Assembly (NCBI GenBank): GCA_019424245.1
Contig: JAHYZV010000002.1
Span: forward strand, 62,001 to 126,000
Reading direction: 5' to 3'
Source of the DNA: Clostridiales bacterium
GTDB lineage: Bacteria; Bacillota; Clostridia; Lachnospirales; Lachnospiraceae
DNA length: 64,000 nucleotides
Position 1 is the first letter of the stretch. Each line of letters opens with the position of its first letter. Position numbers and translations under genes: made by a program. Positions 61,778 through 64,000 of the stretch are shown piece after piece. The notes below the pieces were generated by a model. The model was given only the letters and a program-made list of their open reading frames with translations. It had not been told where the DNA came from and made no database searches.

Positions 61778-63073
61778 ATGATACCTATATCCGATACAGA
61801 AGAATGCGTACAGGCATCTATTGATAATGATGCAGCATGGCATTCAAGCTATGATTCTGAACTTAACATACTCATCAGTTCCATCAACCAGTTACTAAAC
61901 AATAATTCTGATGACAGTTTATATACACTATGCACATTTTTAACAGAACCAGATATCATCAAAACATTTAACGGAATACCTGAGATTGCTCACTGCCTGG
62001 TTGCTGTTAATATCACCGCCGAAGAATTCAATAATAACCTTAAAACACCTTTGTATCTAAAAAATATACACAATATAGAACAAGTTATTAAAAAAAACAA
62101 CTACTATAAGTTTCTTATACTAAACATAGAATATGATGTTGATGCTGAGATAGCTTTAAAATGCATAGCTAAAGATATTAATGATGGAACACTGTCTTCT
62201 CTGGCACTAGAGCAATTTATCAAAACAACATGCGTAGATGGCTGTGATAACGTCAGAAAAATTATATCCAACTATATAAGTTCAATGAATGTTAACTCTG
62301 ATACTATCAGCAAAACTAATACTGCCATCATTAATAATAATGCCTCTAACCCTTATATCACCAAAAAGTGTCTTAATATGTCCAGCTATAATAAGAACAA
62401 AACACAACAGTCCCTTAAAAACGATAAAAAATTCTGTTTCATAATATGCTCTAATAACAAGCAATACGAAACTGAATGTATCAGATACATAAATACACTT
62501 AATATTCCTGCTGGTTATAGCATTGAAATAATTGTTGTACATAACGCCAGAAGCATGACATCAGGATATAATGCTGCCATGTTATCATCTGATGCAAAAT
62601 ATAAAATATATCTTCATCATGATACGTTCATTATCAATAAAAATATATTATTTGACATACTGGAACAGTTTAAAGATTCCAGCGTAGGTATGATAGGAGT
62701 TGTAGGATCAACCAAACTTCCTAAAACATGCATCATGTGGTTTGGATGGCGTATAGGGCATCTTATATCTAACAGCATATACCGCACCACCGATTCTGTA
62801 CTTGATGATATATCTGAACCTACCCATGTTGAAGCCGTTGATGGATTCATAATAATAACACAATACGACATAACATGGCGTGAAGACGTATTTACAGGAT
62901 GGGATTTCTATGACATCTCTCAAAGCTTTGAATTCAGAAAAGCCGGATTTAATGTCATAGTTCCTCCTGTAAAATCTGCATGGTGTTTTCATGATGACGG
63001 AATTATGAACCTTGATACATATTATCAAACAAGATTAATCTTTATGAAAGAATATGCTGATATGTTACATTAA
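61778..63073 (+). CDS. two-part glycosyltransferase, StrF-like C-terminal domain
   Basis: The 431-residue protein has an N-terminal 200-residue helical part without recognised motifs and a C-terminal GT2-like domain: FCFIICSNNKQYETECIRYI, the metal motif region YKIYLHHDTFII, and WREDVFTGWDFYDISQSFEF. The latter resembles StrF-like glycosyltransferases. AGGAGATT precedes the ATG. It follows the GT2 gene by 100 bp and probably shares its transcript. Confidence 0.8.
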   Translation: MIPISDTEECVQASIDNDAAWHSSYDSELNILISSINQLLNNNSDDSLYTLCTFLTEPDIIKTFNGIPEIAHCLVAVNITAEEFNNNLKTPLYLKNIHNIEQVIKKNNYYKFLILNIEYDVDAEIALKCIAKDINDGTLSSLALEQFIKTTCVDGCDNVRKIISNYISSMNVNSDTISKTNTAIINNNASNPYITKKCLNMSSYNKNKTQQSLKNDKKFCFIICSNNKQYETECIRYINTLNIPAGYSIEIIVVHNARSMTSGYNAAMLSSDAKYKIYLHHDTFIINKNILFDILEQFKDSSVGMIGVVGSTKLPKTCIMWFGWRIGHLISNSIYRTTDSVLDDISEPTHVEAVDGFIIITQYDITWREDVFTGWDFYDISQSFEFRKAGFNVIVPPVKSAWCFHDDGIMNLDTYYQTRLIFMKEYADMLH

Positions 63074-63133
63074 CGATTTCCCCATCTGACATCATTAAGA
63101 AAAATACCTGCTGATATTAGATTTATAAATATA

Positions 63134-63179
63134 TCCTCATACAGTATAAGGATATCAGAATACCTGTACTGTATGAGGA
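63134..63179 (+). terminator. convergent terminator hairpin
   Basis: Perfect 13-bp arms (63134-63146/63167-63179), extended by AGG/CCT inside, lie between the two converging glycosyltransferases. No long T-run follows on either side. Confidence 0.55.
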
Positions 63180-63219
63180 CAATCATACATAATATACACA
63201 ATAACAAACGTAGCTTATA

Positions 63220-64000
63220 TTATTTTTCTAATATAGCTTTCCATGTTGTAACAAAACATTCCATTGAATAATTCTGTTCATAGACCTTGTGTCCACTTTC
63301 ATATATATCAGCAAGTAACTCAATATTATCTATGACATACTTTATTTTCTCTGCCAATGCCTGTGAATCTCCCGATGGAAATATATACGCACTTTCATTA
63401 TCCTTAAGATAATAAGACACTCCACATATATCAGAGCATATGCATATCTTTTTTTTCATAAGTCCCTCAACAGCTACCGCTGATGTTGGCTCATATATAG
63501 ATGGCACAACGACTACACTTGAGTTATCATAGATTCTATATATATCATCCTGTGGCATACTGTCTAACAACTTAACATTATCGTATCTCACAGTAAGCCT
63601 TACTATCGAGTCCAGTATATTGGTATCCGCTCCTTTCATATCCCCTATAAATATGAACTCAGATTGTTTAATATATTCATCCGGTAGTTTTTTTATAGCA
63701 TCAACCAGAACATTCTGTGCCTTAGTATATGATATTGACCCAATATCAACAAAACGTACTCTTCCACCATTATCTTTGGCATATGTATGATAAGCTTCAA
63801 TAGCATCAACATATTTACTCTGCCTTACACCAAAATTAACAATCTCTGATTCAACATGAAGATACTTATCAATCATATCCTTAACATATGGTCCTGCTGC
63901 ATAATACTCTATATTATCACTAACAATAGGTGAGCCGTAAGCATCACAACATTTTTGAAAAAATATTTCATCCTCATGCAGCCACCACTTTATCTTTACA
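63220..64000 (-). CDS. GT4-family glycosyltransferase, 5' end cut by window edge
   Basis: The reading frame is open to the right edge; 259 residues of the C-terminal part are visible, starting VKIKWWLHEDEIFFQKC. Residues around SSVVVVPSIYEPTSAVAVEG and CICSDICGVSYYLKD are nearly the same as the GT4 domain at 57.5 kb. Unlike that protein it ends after the GT4 domain (TTWKAILEK), with no GT2 domain. The two are therefore related by duplication. Confidence 0.85.
   Translation of the reverse strand, partial: VKIKWWLHEDEIFFQKCCDAYGSPIVSDNIEYYAAGPYVKDMIDKYLHVESEIVNFGVRQSKYVDAIEAYHTYAKDNGGRVRFVDIGSISYTKAQNVLVDAIKKLPDEYIKQSEFIFIGDMKGADTNILDSIVRLTVRYDNVKLLDSMPQDDIYRIYDNSSVVVVPSIYEPTSAVAVEGLMKKKICICSDICGVSYYLKDNESAYIFPSGDSQALAEKIKYVIDNIELLADIYESGHKVYEQNYSMECFVTTWKAILEK

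Overview
The window is chromosomal DNA of a low-GC Gram-positive anaerobe of the Clostridia, most likely Lachnospiraceae; a Lachnospira/[Eubacterium] eligens-like organism is my inference. The reasons are AT-rich spacers, strong Shine-Dalgarno sites, zinc-binding S14, L33 and L36, a KOW-domain gene between map and infA, several TTG/GTG starts, a FliD-like protein and many CgeB-type glycosyltransferases. I see no rRNA or tRNA genes and no CRISPR array.

Region 1 (1-14.1 kb, minus strand) is the S10-spc ribosomal protein supercluster. It reads from a promoter and long structured leader near 14.09 kb: rpsJ, rplC-D-W-B, rpsS, rplV, rpsC, rplP, rpmC, rpsQ, rplN-X-E, rpsN, rpsH, rplF-R, rpsE, rpmD, rplO, secY, adk, map, a KOW protein, infA and rpmJ. 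The ribosome binding site of the next gene, presumably rpsM, lies at the left edge. Several spacers (rpsJ-rplC, rpsN-rpsH, secY-adk, rpmJ-rpsM) hold RNA hairpins, some foldable only on the transcribed strand.

Region 2 (14.2-22.7 kb) holds an ABC-F ATPase, a SulP/STAS transporter with a long charged tail, an RlmI-like methyltransferase, and a three-gene set of two Gfo/Idh/MocA proteins plus a UPF0303 protein.

Region 3 (22.8-25.7 kb) is a small accessory insertion: a 47-codon ORF, an Xre-type regulator, a MazF/PemK-like protein with N- and C-terminal extensions, four tandem hairpins sharing the heptaloop ACGNGTG, and an orphan ParA-like ATPase.

Region 4 (25.7-42.7 kb, minus strand) is the second information-processing block: rpmG-secE-nusG-rplK-rplA, the L10 leader with attenuator and rplJ-rplL, rpoB-rpoC, and rpsL-rpsG-fusA-tuf. 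Promoters and terminators can be placed for most units. An L1-type site precedes rplK and a probable S7-type element precedes rpsG.

Region 5 (43.0-64 kb) is a surface-glycan or flagellin-glycosylation island: a FliD-like protein, a 250-bp inverted-repeat element, a small helical protein, an AMP-ligase homologue with a degenerate P-loop, four close CgeB-type glycosyltransferases plus one divergent relative, a GT-D enzyme, a DxD glycosyltransferase-like protein, GT2 enzymes and two GT4 paralogues (one cut by the right edge). An AAA-ATPase/PD-(D/E)XK gene interrupts it. Two spacers carry possible phase-variation substrates: a ten-unit 11-bp tandem array, and a C8 tract inside a short upstream ORF that overlaps a glycosyltransferase start.
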